Numbered from the stretch's first letter, positions 36,887 to 49,100 are shown. The stretch is DNA of 64,000 nt from Roseofilum casamattae BLCC-M143 (GCF_030068455.1 NZ_JAQOSQ010000001.1:62001-126000); one strand, 5' to 3'. Notes: generated by a model not told the origin, from the letters alone. A program made the numbers and translations.

Positions 36887-39154
36887 ATGAAAATTTCCTT
36901 TATTATTTTGCTCGGATTATTCCTACCGATCGCCACTTCGGCTCGATCTAATACTATCCCGGTCAATCCACCACCACTATCGGGGAATCTCCAACTCGAG
37001 TTAAAATATGGAGTCTGGAAACTTTGGGATGAAGAACAAGCAATTTATCAAAATATTACGTTAGATTTGACCTGCGATCGCGGAAAATGCGAGCCAGAGG
37101 TTTGGGGGTATGCACCTAAATTCGATAAACATTTAGACCACTATGGCACTCTGGAACGGATTTCTAGGGATTCGGGTTGGGAGCTTCATGTCAATCTCGC
37201 AGTCCAGTCCGAACCTTGGAAAGAAGATATTCATACGGGAGAATATGTGTGGCAACCCGACATCAATACCGCAACTTATATCATCCAACTGCAACTAGAT
37301 GATGGGAAACTCATCGGAACTTATACAGGAATATTTAAAGATAAACAACTCTCTGGCTCGGTTGAAGGCAAGCTGACTCCTCAAAAACGAATTACTTTAC
37401 CCGATCGCGCGCCCATTTCAGCACGAGAACATCCTCGAATTGCCTTCAATAAAAACCAACTTTCTCAGTTACAAAAAAAAGCACGTACTCCTTACGGTCG
37501 AGCGATTTTAACCAGACTCCAAACTGTACTGAAGGGAAAAATTGACTATGATGGCTACAATCCAAATAGCGGTTATCATGCTGCCGGGCACTGTTTTTTA
37601 TTCGGGTTGAATCAAGACCGAAAACATGCCATGCAAGGATGGGAACTGGCGCGCAATACTCTCAATGAACCCCCTCCTCGACTATTAGAACGTTCGGACG
37701 CAGCGATCGGTATTGCTCTGGCCTACGATCTATGTTACTCCGCTTGGACGGAAGCAGAACGACGGGAAGTGACGAGCTGGCTAGCCATTCAAGCGATGGA
37801 GCTAGCCAGAGGAGATGCACCCGGGACGGGATGGAATGGTAATGCTCCGAGTAACTGGAATGCGAGAGCGCGATCGGCTGCTATTGTAGCCAGTTTAGCA
37901 GTTTGGCAAGAACCCAACGCTTTTTTTCCCCAGAACTCTTTGGTGCGCGACTCAGAAGAGCTGAGGTATTGGCAAACGATAGCTGAACGAAATATACAGC
38001 GCTATTTCCAGTCAGCTCTGGGAGACCGAGGGTTTGGCACGGAGGGGGATTTGTATACTCGCGAGTCTTTGCATCATATTTTGCCAATGCTACAGGCTTA
38101 TCAAAACGTATTGGGTCAAGCTTGGGTAACTGATGGAAAGGCGGAGTGGATTTTACCCCACTATTTGATGCGGATGGTGGATCTAGGAGAGGGAGTTACC
38201 GTTCCGAGCTATGGACGACACCGAAAAGGACCGGATGGCTCGTTATTTGCTTTAGGGTTGCCAACCGCTTCCGAGCGCTTTCTTCCCGCTCTACTCTGGT
38301 TTTTTAATCGTCATTGGGGATTAGAAGGCGATCGCACGTTTGGCATTGGCGAAACAACTCCCCATGATGCAATTTTTGCCTTAGTTGGATATCCAGAACA
38401 TGTAGAAGCAGAAAATCCTGGAGAACATTTGGGACGAGTGTTAGTCGATCGCCAAAAGCAGTTTTACATGTTCCGCGATCGATGGCAAGATTCTCGTGAT
38501 TTTATTACCAGTATTTACTTGAAAGGCGAACCGATTAATAAAGGAGCGTGGTCGTTTAATGATGCCGGAAGTTTCCGCATTTGGGGATTGGGAGAACGGT
38601 GGGCGATCGCCGGACCGAGTCAATCCCGACGTCGGCATGAAAATGTGGTGCTTGTTCCCAACATTAGAGGTAACCATGGGTCGGAAGCGAGCTTCTTTGA
38701 ATCTTATCCTAGCGGATCTGGAATTGTCAGTTTAAAACACAAAAATTGGTTGCGATCGTTTGCGGTAGATTATACAAAGATTTCTGGATCTCCAGGATTA
38801 TTTGCGGTTGTCGATCGCTTTGAACGGAGTTCGCTCAAAAAAACTTGGGTGATGCATACCCCAGGAAAGGTAATGTTAGAGAAGCAAAGGTTCCGAATTG
38901 AATCGGATTCGGGAGCAACATTGCAGGGAATTTTTATTATGCCCGAGTCCGTCAAGCTGACTTATGAAGCAACCGAAACAGGAGGTAAAATTCAGGCAAC
39001 CGGAGATAATGAATTCTTTGTAGTTATGACGGTTCAGGACGGAGAAGAACCGCCAATTCAAGTTGAAGGAGAAGGATTGGGTTCTGTGGTTCGGGTGGGA
39101 GACCAAACAATTCAATTTTTAGGCGATCGCCTACAGTTAGGAAATGTTCGTTAA
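36887..39154 (+). CDS. Secreted heparinase II/III- or alginate-lyase-like protein
   Basis: A 755-residue protein with a signal peptide (MKISFIILLGLFLPIATS). Residues about 30-165 form a beta-rich N-terminal domain. From about 180 (REHPRIAFNKNQLSQLQKKA) the helical toroid typical of alginate-lyase/heparinase II-III folds begins, including LERSDAAIGIALAYDLCYSA and the Asn/Tyr/His-bearing segment GFGTEGDLYTRESLHHI. The C-terminal part is a beta-sandwich (ENVVLVPNIRGNHG, FAVVDRFERSSLKKTWVMHT). It probably degrades or remodels an acidic polysaccharide outside the cytoplasm. The exact substrate is unknown, and catalytic residues cannot be assigned with certainty by eye. Confidence 0.75.
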   Translation: MKISFIILLGLFLPIATSARSNTIPVNPPPLSGNLQLELKYGVWKLWDEEQAIYQNITLDLTCDRGKCEPEVWGYAPKFDKHLDHYGTLERISRDSGWELHVNLAVQSEPWKEDIHTGEYVWQPDINTATYIIQLQLDDGKLIGTYTGIFKDKQLSGSVEGKLTPQKRITLPDRAPISAREHPRIAFNKNQLSQLQKKARTPYGRAILTRLQTVLKGKIDYDGYNPNSGYHAAGHCFLFGLNQDRKHAMQGWELARNTLNEPPPRLLERSDAAIGIALAYDLCYSAWTEAERREVTSWLAIQAMELARGDAPGTGWNGNAPSNWNARARSAAIVASLAVWQEPNAFFPQNSLVRDSEELRYWQTIAERNIQRYFQSALGDRGFGTEGDLYTRESLHHILPMLQAYQNVLGQAWVTDGKAEWILPHYLMRMVDLGEGVTVPSYGRHRKGPDGSLFALGLPTASERFLPALLWFFNRHWGLEGDRTFGIGETTPHDAIFALVGYPEHVEAENPGEHLGRVLVDRQKQFYMFRDRWQDSRDFITSIYLKGEPINKGAWSFNDAGSFRIWGLGERWAIAGPSQSRRRHENVVLVPNIRGNHGSEASFFESYPSGSGIVSLKHKNWLRSFAVDYTKISGSPGLFAVVDRFERSSLKKTWVMHTPGKVMLEKQRFRIESDSGATLQGIFIMPESVKLTYEATETGGKIQATGDNEFFVVMTVQDGEEPPIQVEGEGLGSVVRVGDQTIQFLGDRLQLGNVR

Positions 39155-39220
39155 CTCAGATCTCATCAGCAATACGAGATGAACCGTATCCTTAAAGACT
39201 GATTAAGATTCTATGGAAGT

Positions 39221-40030
39221 TTAGTCACTCGATCGCAGTTGCTCTTTTGCTTGTTGCCAGAGAGTTTCGAGTTCTTCTAAACTGTATTCGGATAAGGGGC
39301 GATCGCCCAATTCATCCACAGCTTTCAGGCGCGTTAAAAATTTCTGATTGGTCTCTTGCAATGCTTCGGAAGGATCGAGATCGAGCCAGCGCGCCAGATT
39401 CACGAGGGTAAAGAGCAAATCGCCGAGTTCGGCTTGTTGTTCGGCTTGTGTTTCCTCTGCAATAGCATGTTTGAACTCGCCCAGTTCTTCGTTGAATTTA
39501 TCCCAAACTCCGTTAATATCGTCCCATTCAAAACCAGAAGCCGCCGCTTTTTTCGAGATTTTCATAGAAGAAATTAGAGGCGGGAGAGTGGTACGATATC
39601 GTTCCAATTTGGTTAATAATGTCGGAGCTTCCCCTTTCTCCGCCGCTTTAATCGCTTGCCAATTTTGTTGCACTTCCTCCATACTCTCTACATTAGTTTC
39701 GCCGAAAACATGAGGATGGCGGCGAATCAATTTCTCGTTAATTCCGTCAGCAATTTCAGTTAAGCTAAATTGCCCCATTTCCGAAGAAATTTGGGCTTGC
39801 AGAACCACTTGCAGTAATAAATCTCCCAGTTCTTCGCAAATCTCCTCCGGGTTTTCGCGCCGCAGAGCATCCACAGTTTCGTAGGCTTCTTCGATAATGT
39901 AAGGCATCAAAGATTGGGGAGTTTGAGCCAGATCCCAAGGACAGCCTCCATCTGGCGATCGCAATTTCGCAATGGTTTCGATTAACCGCTGCATGGCTGC
40001 TAACTGGTCTGGCATGGAACGATCGATCAT
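39221..40030 (-). CDS. mazG: MazG nucleoside triphosphate pyrophosphohydrolase
   Basis: Hydrolyses (d)NTPs to NMP and pyrophosphate, a house-cleaning enzyme. The 269-residue protein has two MazG domains. The first starts at LRSPDGGCPWDLAQTPQSL and has the acidic set EEAYETVDALR and EELGDLLLQVVLQA. The second has EELGEFKHAIAEE and AELGDLLFTLVNLARWL. The length equals that of the two-domain bacterial enzyme. The start at 40030 (MIDRSMPDQLAAMQ) has in-frame Met alternatives at the sixth and fourteenth codons. It is 19 bases downstream of the DUF2227 gene on the same strand. Confidence 0.96.
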   Translation of the reverse strand: MIDRSMPDQLAAMQRLIETIAKLRSPDGGCPWDLAQTPQSLMPYIIEEAYETVDALRRENPEEICEELGDLLLQVVLQAQISSEMGQFSLTEIADGINEKLIRRHPHVFGETNVESMEEVQQNWQAIKAAEKGEAPTLLTKLERYRTTLPPLISSMKISKKAAASGFEWDDINGVWDKFNEELGEFKHAIAEETQAEQQAELGDLLFTLVNLARWLDLDPSEALQETNQKFLTRLKAVDELGDRPLSEYSLEELETLWQQAKEQLRSSD

Positions 40031-40049
40031 AATTCTTTAGAGGGTACGG

Positions 40050-40664
40050 TTATTTTTTGCTTTGCCGTGGCTTGCGGGTACTCGGACGGCGACGGGAGCG
40101 AGACGAGCTAGATTTATTGGTTCTGCGAGATTTGCGTCCGCCGAATAAACCTTGCCATCCATATTTCTGCCAGCGTTTGTAAGTCGAACCAATGGTATCG
40201 CTCGCGATATGACTAATGGCACCTAATTCTAAACCGATAAATAAGGCAACGATCCAGTAGCGATATTGATTCAAGAGGGAGAACGCCTGCTGTTGCAAGG
40301 TTTCCCAACTCCAGCTCGTATCGGAAAATTGCAGGACCAGAGCGATCGCAATAGCACTGACTAACGCAATCCACAGCATTAAGTAAACCACTCGCAGCAT
40401 CGTTCCGACAATTAAACCATGAGAGAGAGTGGAGCGGTGACTGACGCTTTTTTGGTACGGTATCCAAATCCAGCGCAACCAGCCCCAACGCTTGTAGGGA
40501 CGCGATCGCAAATCCAAATCGGGACTGAGCATCAAACCGCCAAACAAGAAGGCTCCGGCGACAATTAAAGTCAGATCGCTGCTGCGGGTGACGATGAGAG
40601 TTGCAGCAGTAATGAGCGGAAGCATCCAGAGGGTAATGCGATCGTGGGTAGCGCCAGAAGGCAT
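40050..40664 (-). CDS. DUF2227 putative metal-binding membrane protein
   Basis: A 204-residue membrane protein. It begins MPSGATHDRITLWMLP, a pattern with His and Asp, and continues LMLSPDLDLRSRPYKRWG and KSVSHRSTLSHGLIVGT, giving His/Asp clusters like those of membrane metal-dependent hydrolases of the YdjM type. About four helices are predicted. The last 40 residues are very basic and Ser/Arg-rich (SSSSRSRRRPSTRKPRQSKK), probably cytoplasmic. It is widely conserved in cyanobacteria with unknown function. It shares a direction with mazG, just upstream of it. Confidence 0.8.
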   Translation of the reverse strand: MPSGATHDRITLWMLPLITAATLIVTRSSDLTLIVAGAFLFGGLMLSPDLDLRSRPYKRWGWLRWIWIPYQKSVSHRSTLSHGLIVGTMLRVVYLMLWIALVSAIAIALVLQFSDTSWSWETLQQQAFSLLNQYRYWIVALFIGLELGAISHIASDTIGSTYKRWQKYGWQGLFGGRKSRRTNKSSSSRSRRRPSTRKPRQSKK

Positions 40665-40736
40665 AAAGTTTTTTTGGGAAAAGGGATTGATTTATTAGAT
40701 CTAGTTTGCTATATTGGTTTCTTGTGAGTCAAATTT

Positions 40737-40809
<73 letters not shown>

Positions 40810-40848
40810 CTCCAAATCCAACTTACAAGGCAAACACTATCAGCTCTA

Positions 40849-40886
40849 ATTGCCTAAATTTGAAGAGTGAAGAACGTTTAGGCAAT
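40849..40886 (+). terminator. Hairpin after tRNA-Val
   Basis: ATTGCCTAAA and TTTAGGCAAT form a perfect ten-pair stem around an 18-base loop, 40 bases past the tRNA, followed by ATTTTAG. A plausible weak terminator. Confidence 0.5.
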
Positions 40887-41201
40887 ATTTTAGCATTTCT
40901 TACCAAAAAGGTTGCCTCACTTGCTATAGCGCTTGCCTTTTTGCGATCGCCCTATATGTAGGGTTAGAGGCGATCGCTTTATCTCATTTTGAGTATGGGT
41001 TTGTCCTGGTAGCAATGTCTTTTCGCTTCTATTTCGCTCCCAGTACACTGACTTGGTAATGTTAGCGGATTTAGTATAAATCAGTAGAATAATGTAGCTA
41101 AAGATGACTCAGATCGCACTCGCGACCTGCTATAACTAGAAAATAATTGCTAATCATCCTTAGCATTGAATGCCCTATCGTTTTCCCGCCGAGATTCTGA
41201 C
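40887..41201. other. Intergenic stretch before the kinase gene
   Basis: No gene seen. It contains a HIP1-flanked palindrome (GCGATCGCCCTATATGTAGGG... GGCGATCGC, about 40936-40979) and the phrase AGTAGAATAATGTA (about 41085), which also occurs at about 25616 just before the clpC hairpin. Confidence 0.4.
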
Positions 41202-42977
41202 ATGGTAAAAACCTTACAAGGAGGAAAATATTCTCTAGACCGAGAATTAGGTCAAGGTGGCTTTGGTTTAACCTTTAAGGCGACTCATCATTACTTGAAT
41301 CAAGTGGTAGTGATTAAGACGCTGAATGACTCGGTACGGAAACAGCCCAATTTTCAGGAGTTCGAGGGCAAGTTCCAGGATGAAGCCCGTCGGTTGGCCT
41401 TGTGCGTCCATCCCAATATTGTCCGCGTCAGTGATTTTTTCGCTGAGGATGGAATGCCCTACATGGTGATGGACTATATTCCAGGACTAACCTTAGCCGA
41501 GGTGGTCTTCCCCAACCATCCCCTACCCGAAGATGTTGCCATTCACTACATCCGACAAATTGGTTCGGCACTGCAAGCCGTTCACGAGAAAGGGTTATTG
41601 CATCGGGATGTAAAGCCGCAAAATATTCTCTTGCGCGATCGCACTCAAGAGGTCGTATTAATCGATTTTGGCATTGCCCGCGAGTTTGAAGAGAACTTAA
41701 CCCAAACTCACACCAGTCTGGTTTCGGAAGGCTATGCGCCCATCGAGCAATATTTGCGATCGCAACGCCGTTCCCAAGCCACAGATGTCTACGGATTAGC
41801 CGCTACATTATATACTCTGCTCACCGCAAAAATTCCCACAGCTTCCATTTTGCGCGATCGCAACCCCATGCCCGTTCCTAGAGACCTGTGCCCCAACCTC
41901 AGCCCCAAAGTCAATCAAGCCGTCTTACAGGGAATGGCCCTGGAGATGCACGAGCGTCCCTCTACCATGGCAGAGTGGCTCAACTTACTCCCCCAAACTA
42001 CTCTCATCCAGGTTCCATCTCGAACCACTCCTCAAGTTACTTCTCCAGTTTCCCCTTCTCCCATCTCCAATAATGGTTCGTCTACCAGCGAAGCCGCAAC
42101 CGTTGCTCTGATCCCGCCTTCACCTCCTCAAAATCACAACAATCACAACCAACCTGGAAAAGTAACATCAGCCACCGTAACGCAAGCTGCGCAACCCCAG
42201 AAACGAGGATCTTTCCTCCCAATAGTTATCATTATTGCTGTCATTGCCTTGCTTGTTGGCGGGATTACAGCGGCATTGCGATCGAGCGGCGATCGCGCTC
42301 CCGAACCCATTGCTTCTCCAGCACCTCAACCCACTCCAACCCCGAAACCCATACCGACGCCGAAACCAACTCCAACCCCAAAACCAACACCGACTCCAAC
42401 TCCCAAGCCAACACCGACTCCAACGCCACAACCAACTCCAACTCCAACTCCAACTCCACCTCCCGTCCCTCAACCCAAACCCCCCAGCGTTGTCGTTCCA
42501 ACTCAGCCCGCTCCGCAACCCCAACCCTCACCCTCTCCACCCGTCCCCACAGAAGGCACCTCCCCTTCTCCAACGCCCTTACCCGTTGCTCGGGGTTTCC
42601 CTCCAGGAACTACCGAAAGTCAGCTCTTATCAGCATTTGGGCAGCCTTCGCAAACGACTCCGGGACTCTGGGGAACGGAAGCATTAAGTTATAACTTGGG
42701 GAATACCAAATTAGGATATCTTGTCGATCCCAATACGCGGAAAGTCCGGCAAACCGAGGTTTCTTTCGATCCATCCGTCGATCGCTTTATCAGTCGCGTT
42801 ATCGTGAATGGGATGATGGGTTCTCGCGCTCCCTTAGAGGCGATCGAACAGTTCGAGCAAGTGCGCCAAGGTAAGTCGCAACGGTATGATTTCGATCGCG
42901 ATAATCTCGTGGGCACGATCCAACGAGAAGCCAATGGACGAATCTATGTAGCCGTTTGGGACAATACCTTAAAATGA
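41202..42977 (+). CDS. Membrane-anchored Ser/Thr protein kinase
   Basis: A 591-residue Hanks-type kinase from the ATG at 41202 ([20 protein letters not shown]); a TTG twelve codons earlier is less likely. The kinase domain has the ATP loop GQGGFG (17-22), VVIKTL with the Lys, the catalytic loop [10 protein letters not shown] (about 132), DFGIARE (about 154) and the EGYAPIEQY activation segment. A transmembrane helix follows at about 340-360 ([17 protein letters not shown]), then a Pro/Thr-rich linker of PTPTPKP repeats of about 70 residues. The extracytoplasmic C-terminal domain of about 130 residues ([18 protein letters not shown]) recurs in cyanobacterial kinases. The signal it senses is unknown. 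The linker DNA is a short-period repeat. Confidence 0.92.
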   Translation: MVKTLQGGKYSLDRELGQGGFGLTFKATHHYLNQVVVIKTLNDSVRKQPNFQEFEGKFQDEARRLALCVHPNIVRVSDFFAEDGMPYMVMDYIPGLTLAEVVFPNHPLPEDVAIHYIRQIGSALQAVHEKGLLHRDVKPQNILLRDRTQEVVLIDFGIAREFEENLTQTHTSLVSEGYAPIEQYLRSQRRSQATDVYGLAATLYTLLTAKIPTASILRDRNPMPVPRDLCPNLSPKVNQAVLQGMALEMHERPSTMAEWLNLLPQTTLIQVPSRTTPQVTSPVSPSPISNNGSSTSEAATVALIPPSPPQNHNNHNQPGKVTSATVTQAAQPQKRGSFLPIVIIIAVIALLVGGITAALRSSGDRAPEPIASPAPQPTPTPKPIPTPKPTPTPKPTPTPTPKPTPTPTPQPTPTPTPTPPPVPQPKPPSVVVPTQPAPQPQPSPSPPVPTEGTSPSPTPLPVARGFPPGTTESQLLSAFGQPSQTTPGLWGTEALSYNLGNTKLGYLVDPNTRKVRQTEVSFDPSVDRFISRVIVNGMMGSRAPLEAIEQFEQVRQGKSQRYDFDRDNLVGTIQREANGRIYVAVWDNTLK

Positions 42978-43181
42978 ATTGAAATAAATTGAAATAAGTT
43001 AGTCTGCCGATCGCGGTATACATAGAATTGTTTTCTGTGGGGAGTCTAGGCGGGCAAACTATTGCCGGCCTAAACTTGCAAAAAGGACGATCTCCCCTTA
43101 TGGTGGTCTCACTGCTAATCGGCTCTGTGGCAATCGTTCAAAAGAGTCACTGCTTTGGGATATAGCAAGAAAATTTGCATT
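42978..43181. other. Leader region of the first NRPS gene
   Basis: 204 bases with no gene. Shortly after the kinase stop there is a GC-rich stretch with an interrupted inverted repeat (GGCGGGCAA...TTGCCGGCC, about 43050-43070). I could not identify a clear promoter. Confidence 0.3.
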
Positions 43182-46100
43182 ATGTTGACAGAACAAGAAC
43201 GCGATCGCCTATTAAATTCCTGGAACGATACAGACGTAGACTATCCTCAAGAATGCATCCATCAGTTATTTGAAGAACAGGTAAAACGAACCCCCAACTC
43301 GGTAGCCATTGTATTCGAGAACGAACAACTAACTTATGGGGAGCTAAACGAGCGAGCAAACCAACTAGCTTGCTACTTGCAAGGGTTGGGCGTAGAGCCA
43401 GAAGTATTGGTAGGTCTTTGCGTCGAGCGTTCCTTGGAAATGGTTATCGCCATGCTGGGAATTCTCAAAGCCGGTGGCGCTTACGTTCCTTTAGACCCGG
43501 CCTATCCAGCAGAGCGTTTGGCTTTCATGCTCGCCGATGCCAATTTGTCAATCGCAGTAACTCAAGAATTTCTAGCCGCAGAGCAACTAAATTTGGCAAC
43601 AAGAGATAGCGATAAAGAAGATAGCGATAAAAATATTTCTTTTGTCTGTATCGATCGCGATTGGGAAAAGATCGGCCAACAGGAAGGGACAAATCCCCAG
43701 TCCGCAATAACCCCGGAAAATTTAGCCTATATTATCTACACTTCTGGCTCCACTGGCAAACCCAAGGGAGTGCAGATTGCCCATAGTTCGGTGGTGAATT
43801 TATTACATTCAATAGTAGCAAGTCCGGGACTGGGCAAAGGCGATACCACAATTGCTGTAACCAGCATATCTTTTGACGTTTCCGTTCCCGAAATATACGG
43901 ACTATTAACTGTGGGAGGGAAGGTCGTTATAGCTAGTCGCGAAGCAGTTAGCGACCCAGCGCAGTTAATGGAGTTGCTGGACAACCATAGCGCTACGGTC
44001 ATGTCAGCAACTCCAGCAACGTGGCGTATGCTGCTGGAAGCGGGTTGCGGCGATTCTCTCCGGGAAATGAAAATTATTTCTACGGGAGAGCGCTTGCCGA
44101 GAGATTTGGCCGACAAGTTATTAGAAAAATCTGCTTCTCTCTGGAATCTCTACGGCCCGACAGAGATTACCGTCTGGGCAACTCTATATAAAGTTGAAGC
44201 AGGTGAAGGAGCGGTGGCGATCGGACGACCCCTCGCCAACGTGAAAACTTATATTCTGGATTCAAACCGAGAACTCGTACCCATAGGCGAACCGGGAGAG
44301 CTGCATATAGGTGGATTTGGTTTGGCGCGGGGATATCTGAACCGACCGGAACTCACGGACGAAAAATTTATTGCCAACCCATTTAGCAGCTCGCCGAACT
44401 CGCGTCTCTACAAAACAGGAGATAAGGCTCGCTATCTTCCCGACGGCAACATTGAATATTTGGGACGCATCGACGACCAAGTAAAGGTGCGGGGCTATCG
44501 GATAGAACTCGGAGAAATCGAAGCAACTCTGAGCCAACACCCGGAAGTCAAGCAAGCTGTTGTCGCGGCAAGGGAAGATGTAATGAACCAAAAACGCTTG
44601 GTTGCCTACATTGTTCCCGGTTCTACAGCAGAAAATCCAGACCCAGAAGATACAGCCAAACAGACGGAGCAATGGCAGAAAATCTGGGATGAGGCTTATA
44701 TCCAGCCAGACGAGGAGCAGGACGCGAGCTTTCATATTGGAGGCTGGAACGATTCTTATACCGGCAAAGACCTAGACCCGGAACAGGTGCGAGAATGGGT
44801 AGAGCATACTGTAGAGCGGATTCTTTCTTTGCAACCGAATCGATTGCTAGAAATTGGCTGCGGCACTGGTTTGCTACTATTTCGGATAGCGCCGAAATGC
44901 AAGCATTACTACGCTACGGATCTTTCTGGGGAAGCGATTCGCTATCTGGAACGGCAAATCGGCAATAACGAGTTAGCCCAGTCAGTGGTGCTGCGTCAGA
45001 CTCCGGCAGATGGGTTGGCAGAAATTGTAAAGGAACCGTTTGATACGGCTATTTCCAACTCGGTGATTCAGTTTTTTCCCAATATCGATTATTTGGTGAA
45101 GGTTATAGAAACTGCGGCGTATTTACTAGAACCCGGAGGTCAAATTTTCCTGGGAGACGTGCTGAGCTTGCCCTTGCTGGAAGCGTTCCATACTTCGGTG
45201 CAGTTGTATCAAGCTCCCGCCGATCTGTCAGTAGCACAATTGCGGCAGCGCATAGGCGATCGCCTTGCCCGAGAACAACGACTCATAATTGACCCCGAGT
45301 TCTTCGTCGCCCTCAAAGAGCATTTGCCGCAGATCGGTCATGTAGAAATTCAACTCAAGCGCGGCTATTACCAAAACGAACTGACTCGCTTCCGTTATGA
45401 TGTCGTTCTCCATATAGGCAAAACAGCGCCTACTGCCACTGCTCCGATTTATCTAAACTGGCAGCAAGATAGTTTGACCGTAGATGCCGTTCGCCAACAA
45501 CTCCTAGAAACAGCGCCAGAAATCCTCGTTGTCGCTGGCGTTCCCAACCCCCGGACATGGGCAGACCTGCGAGCAATAGAATTGCTAGCCAGTCCAGAAT
45601 GTCCCGAAACTGTAGGGGAACTGCGTCAAAATATTTCTGAAGCAGGGATTGAGCCGGAAGACTGGTGGCAATTGCAGTCCGAGGTGGGTTATCGAATTAA
45701 CGTTACTTGGTCTAGCAATAATGGCAAAAATTCCGGCAAAAACTGTAGAGAGGCTTACTATGATGTAGTATTTGTCCGCAACGATCGCAACATTATTCCA
45801 GACCACAGCATCGTTTCACCTCAAGAAAACGGACGGAAACCTTGGAGCGATTACGCCAATCAGCCCTACAGCGGCAGCAAACCCAGTCAATTAATTCCTC
45901 AGTTGCGCGAGTTCCTGCGAGAAAAACTGCCGGAATATATGGTGCCATCGGCTTTTGTCCTTCTGGAGGAACTGCCCCTGAGCCCCAGCGGAAAAATTGA
46001 CCGGCGCGCCCTGCCCGCACCCGATCGCTCCCGCCCGGTTATGGATGTAGAGCTGGTAGCGCCGCGAACTCCCACAGAAGAAATTATCGCCGGAATTTGG

Positions 46101-49100
46101 GCAGAAGTATTGAGCCTTAACGAACTGGGAGTCTTAGACAATTTCTTTATGCTGGGGGGCGATTCCATCCAAGCGACGCAAACGATCTCGCGGCTGCGCG
46201 ATGCTTTCGGTGTAGAACTTTCCCTGCATCGGTTGTTTGAATCGCCGACAGTGGCAGAATTAAGCGAGACCCTAGAAGGAGCTTCTCGCCAAAAATTAGC
46301 TGCCATCCAACCCGTGCCCCGCTCTGGAGATCTGCCCCTGTCTTTCGCCGAGCAGCGCCTCTGGTTTCTGGATCGATTGCAGGAAAAAAGCGTTGCCTAT
46401 AACGAGATTGAGGCTTTGCGCTTGAGGGGTTCGCTTTCTGTAGAAGGGCTACAAGCGGCGTTGCAAGAAATAGTCCGCCGTCACGAAAGCTTGCGGACTA
46501 ATTATCAAGCAGTCGATGGCTCTCCGGTGCGGGTTATTCGCCCGGAACTGGATTTGCAAATGTCTATGGTTGACTTGCAGCATTTGCCACCAGAAGAAAA
46601 ACTCTCTGAAGTGCAGCAATTGGGCGATCGCATCTCTGGGCAACCCTTTGACTTAGCAAACGAGCCTCTAGCCCGAGTAACCTTATTGCAATTGGCAGCA
46701 GATGACTATGTATTGTTGCTGGCGATGCACCATATCATTACCGATGGCTGGTCGATGGGGGTATTTGCCAACGAGTTGGAAGCATTCTATGGAGCCAAAG
46801 TGTTGGGCAAGCCCTCACCTTTAGCCCAACTGCCAATCCAATATGCCGACTTTGCGATCTGGCAGCGGCAGCCGGCGATCGCAGAAATACTTTCCCCGCA
46901 ACTGTCTTACTGGAAGCAACAGCTAGCAGGAACTACTCCTTTATTAGAACTGCCGACGGACTATCCCCGTCAAAGAGTGCAAACCTCGCGAGGGGGCAAA
47001 GAGTTTTTCGAGTTTGACTTTGAATTGACCGAACGACTCAAGCACCTGAGTCGAGAAAACGGAGTGACTCTGTTTATGACGCTGTTTGCCGCCTTTAGCA
47101 CCCTACTATATCGCTATAGCGGCCAGCCCGATATAGTTGTAGGCACGCCGATCGCCAACCGCAATCGCAGCGAAATAGAAGGAGCGATCGGCTTTTTTGT
47201 CAATACCCTGGTGTTGCGAACTCAATTTGAGGGCAATCCCAGTTTCCTTGAATTCTTGGCTCGGGTACGGCAGGTATCTTTGGATGCTTACGCCCATCAA
47301 GATTTGCCCTTCGAGCAGTTGGTGGAGGCGCTGCAACCCCCACGCAGTCTCTCGCACTCGCCTATATTTCAGGTGATGTTCGCCTTGCAAAATGCGCCTC
47401 GGAAACCTCTGGAGTTACCGGGATTGAGTTTTAATTGGTTGCCCCTGGAAACTGCAAAAGCCAAGTTTGACTTATTCCTGTCGATGGAAGAAACAGAAGC
47501 AGGATTAATTGGCTATTGGGAATACAATCGCGACTTGTTCGAGCAATCGACTATACGTCGCATGATGGGACATTTTGAGACTTTGCTCGGGGCAATATTG
47601 GCCAACCCAGAGGCGCGAGTTGGCGAATTGCCGTTGCTGACAGCAGCAGAACGCCACCAGTTGTTAGTAGAGTGGAACAATACTGAAGCCGAGTATCCCC
47701 AAGACAAGTGCATCCATCAGTTATTTGAAGAACAAGTAGAGCGGACTCCCGATGCGGTGGCAGTAGTTTTTGCGGAAGAACGACTCACCTATCGGGAGTT
47801 AAATGCGAAAGCCAACCAATTGGCCCGTTACCTGCAACGCTTGGGAGTCGGGCCAGAGGTAATAGTGGCTATTTGCATAGAGCGATCGCCCTTTATGATA
47901 GTCGCAATCTTAGGGATTTTGAAAGCGGGTGGAGCTTATGTCCCGCTCAACCCTGCTGAAGTGGGTCAACGCCTCAGTTTTATCTGTGAGGATACTCAAT
48001 CATCAGTATTGTTAACCACCCAATCGCTGGTGGATAGACTTCCGCAACTGGAACTGACAATCGCGTGTTTGGATGCTCTTTTCCCGGAAGACAATGCGAT
48101 CGCGAAAACCTCGCCGATGAGTGCCGTGACGGCAGACAATCTTGCCTATGTCATCTATACGTCAGGCTCGACAGGGCAACCAAAAGGAGTACAAATCGCT
48201 CACCGCAATTTATCTCCGCTGTTACATTGGGGGTATCGAAACTTACCACTGAATGAGAGCGATCGCTGCATTCAATATCTTTCTTATTACTTTGATTGGT
48301 CGGTTTGGGAAATATTTATGACTCTGACTTCTGGTGCTAGTCTTTTTATCCCTGACGACGAACAAGCCCTAAATTTTACACAAACCATTGATTTTATTAA
48401 TCAAAATAAAATTACGATCGTACACGCGACGCCGACTCAATTTCAGGGTTTAATGAAAGATAGTCAGCCATTAAAAACCCTAAAATATGCACCTATTGGC
48501 GGAGAGGCTTTAAGTATCGATTTGGTGGAACGCTCTCACCAACTGCTAGCGTCTGATTGTCGCATTTTTAATATGTATGGTCCTACAGAAGGAACGATTA
48601 TTTCCACTGTACTAGAAATCGATCGCTCGCAGCTTGACTCCTATCGCTCTCTCCCAACAATTCCTATTGGCGTTCCGGTTGCCAACACCAACTGTTATAT
48701 TCTCAATTCCAGTAAGATAGCCCAACCCATTGGTATTCCAGGAGAATTGTGGATTGCTGGAGATGGGGTTGCTCGAGGCTATCTCAACCGACCGGAGCTT
48801 ACAGAAGACAAGTTTGTTGCCAATTCTTTAGTGACGTCACAATCAAATATCAAAAATTCCCAAGGAAATACCCTATATAAAACTGGCGATCTAGCCTATT
48901 GGCTGCCGGATGGAACCATTGAATATATCGGTCGCATCGACCATCAGGTGAAAATTCGCGGTTTGCGGATCGAACTCGGAGAAATTGAAGCTACCCTAAC
49001 CCAACATCCAAGCCTGCGAGAAGCTGTTGTTATTGTTCGCGAAGATACTCCCGGAGACAAACGATTAGTTGCTTATTTGGCGACCGACGAATCTCCACTT

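Noticed and set aside
40936-40979. Palindrome between two GCGATCGC sites as a regulatory operator
   Set aside because: HIP1 octamers are extremely common in this genome, so pairs of them form palindromes by chance.
42330-42480. Tandem CCAACTCCAACT repeat considered as a CRISPR or satellite
   Set aside because: It is codon-level repetition encoding the Pro/Thr linker of the kinase, without spacers. No CRISPR array was seen anywhere in the window.
42265-42573. Minus-strand frames rich in Trp/Arg or Glu/Leu opposite the kinase linker
   Set aside because: They are reverse translations of the PTPTPKP repeat; no independent support.
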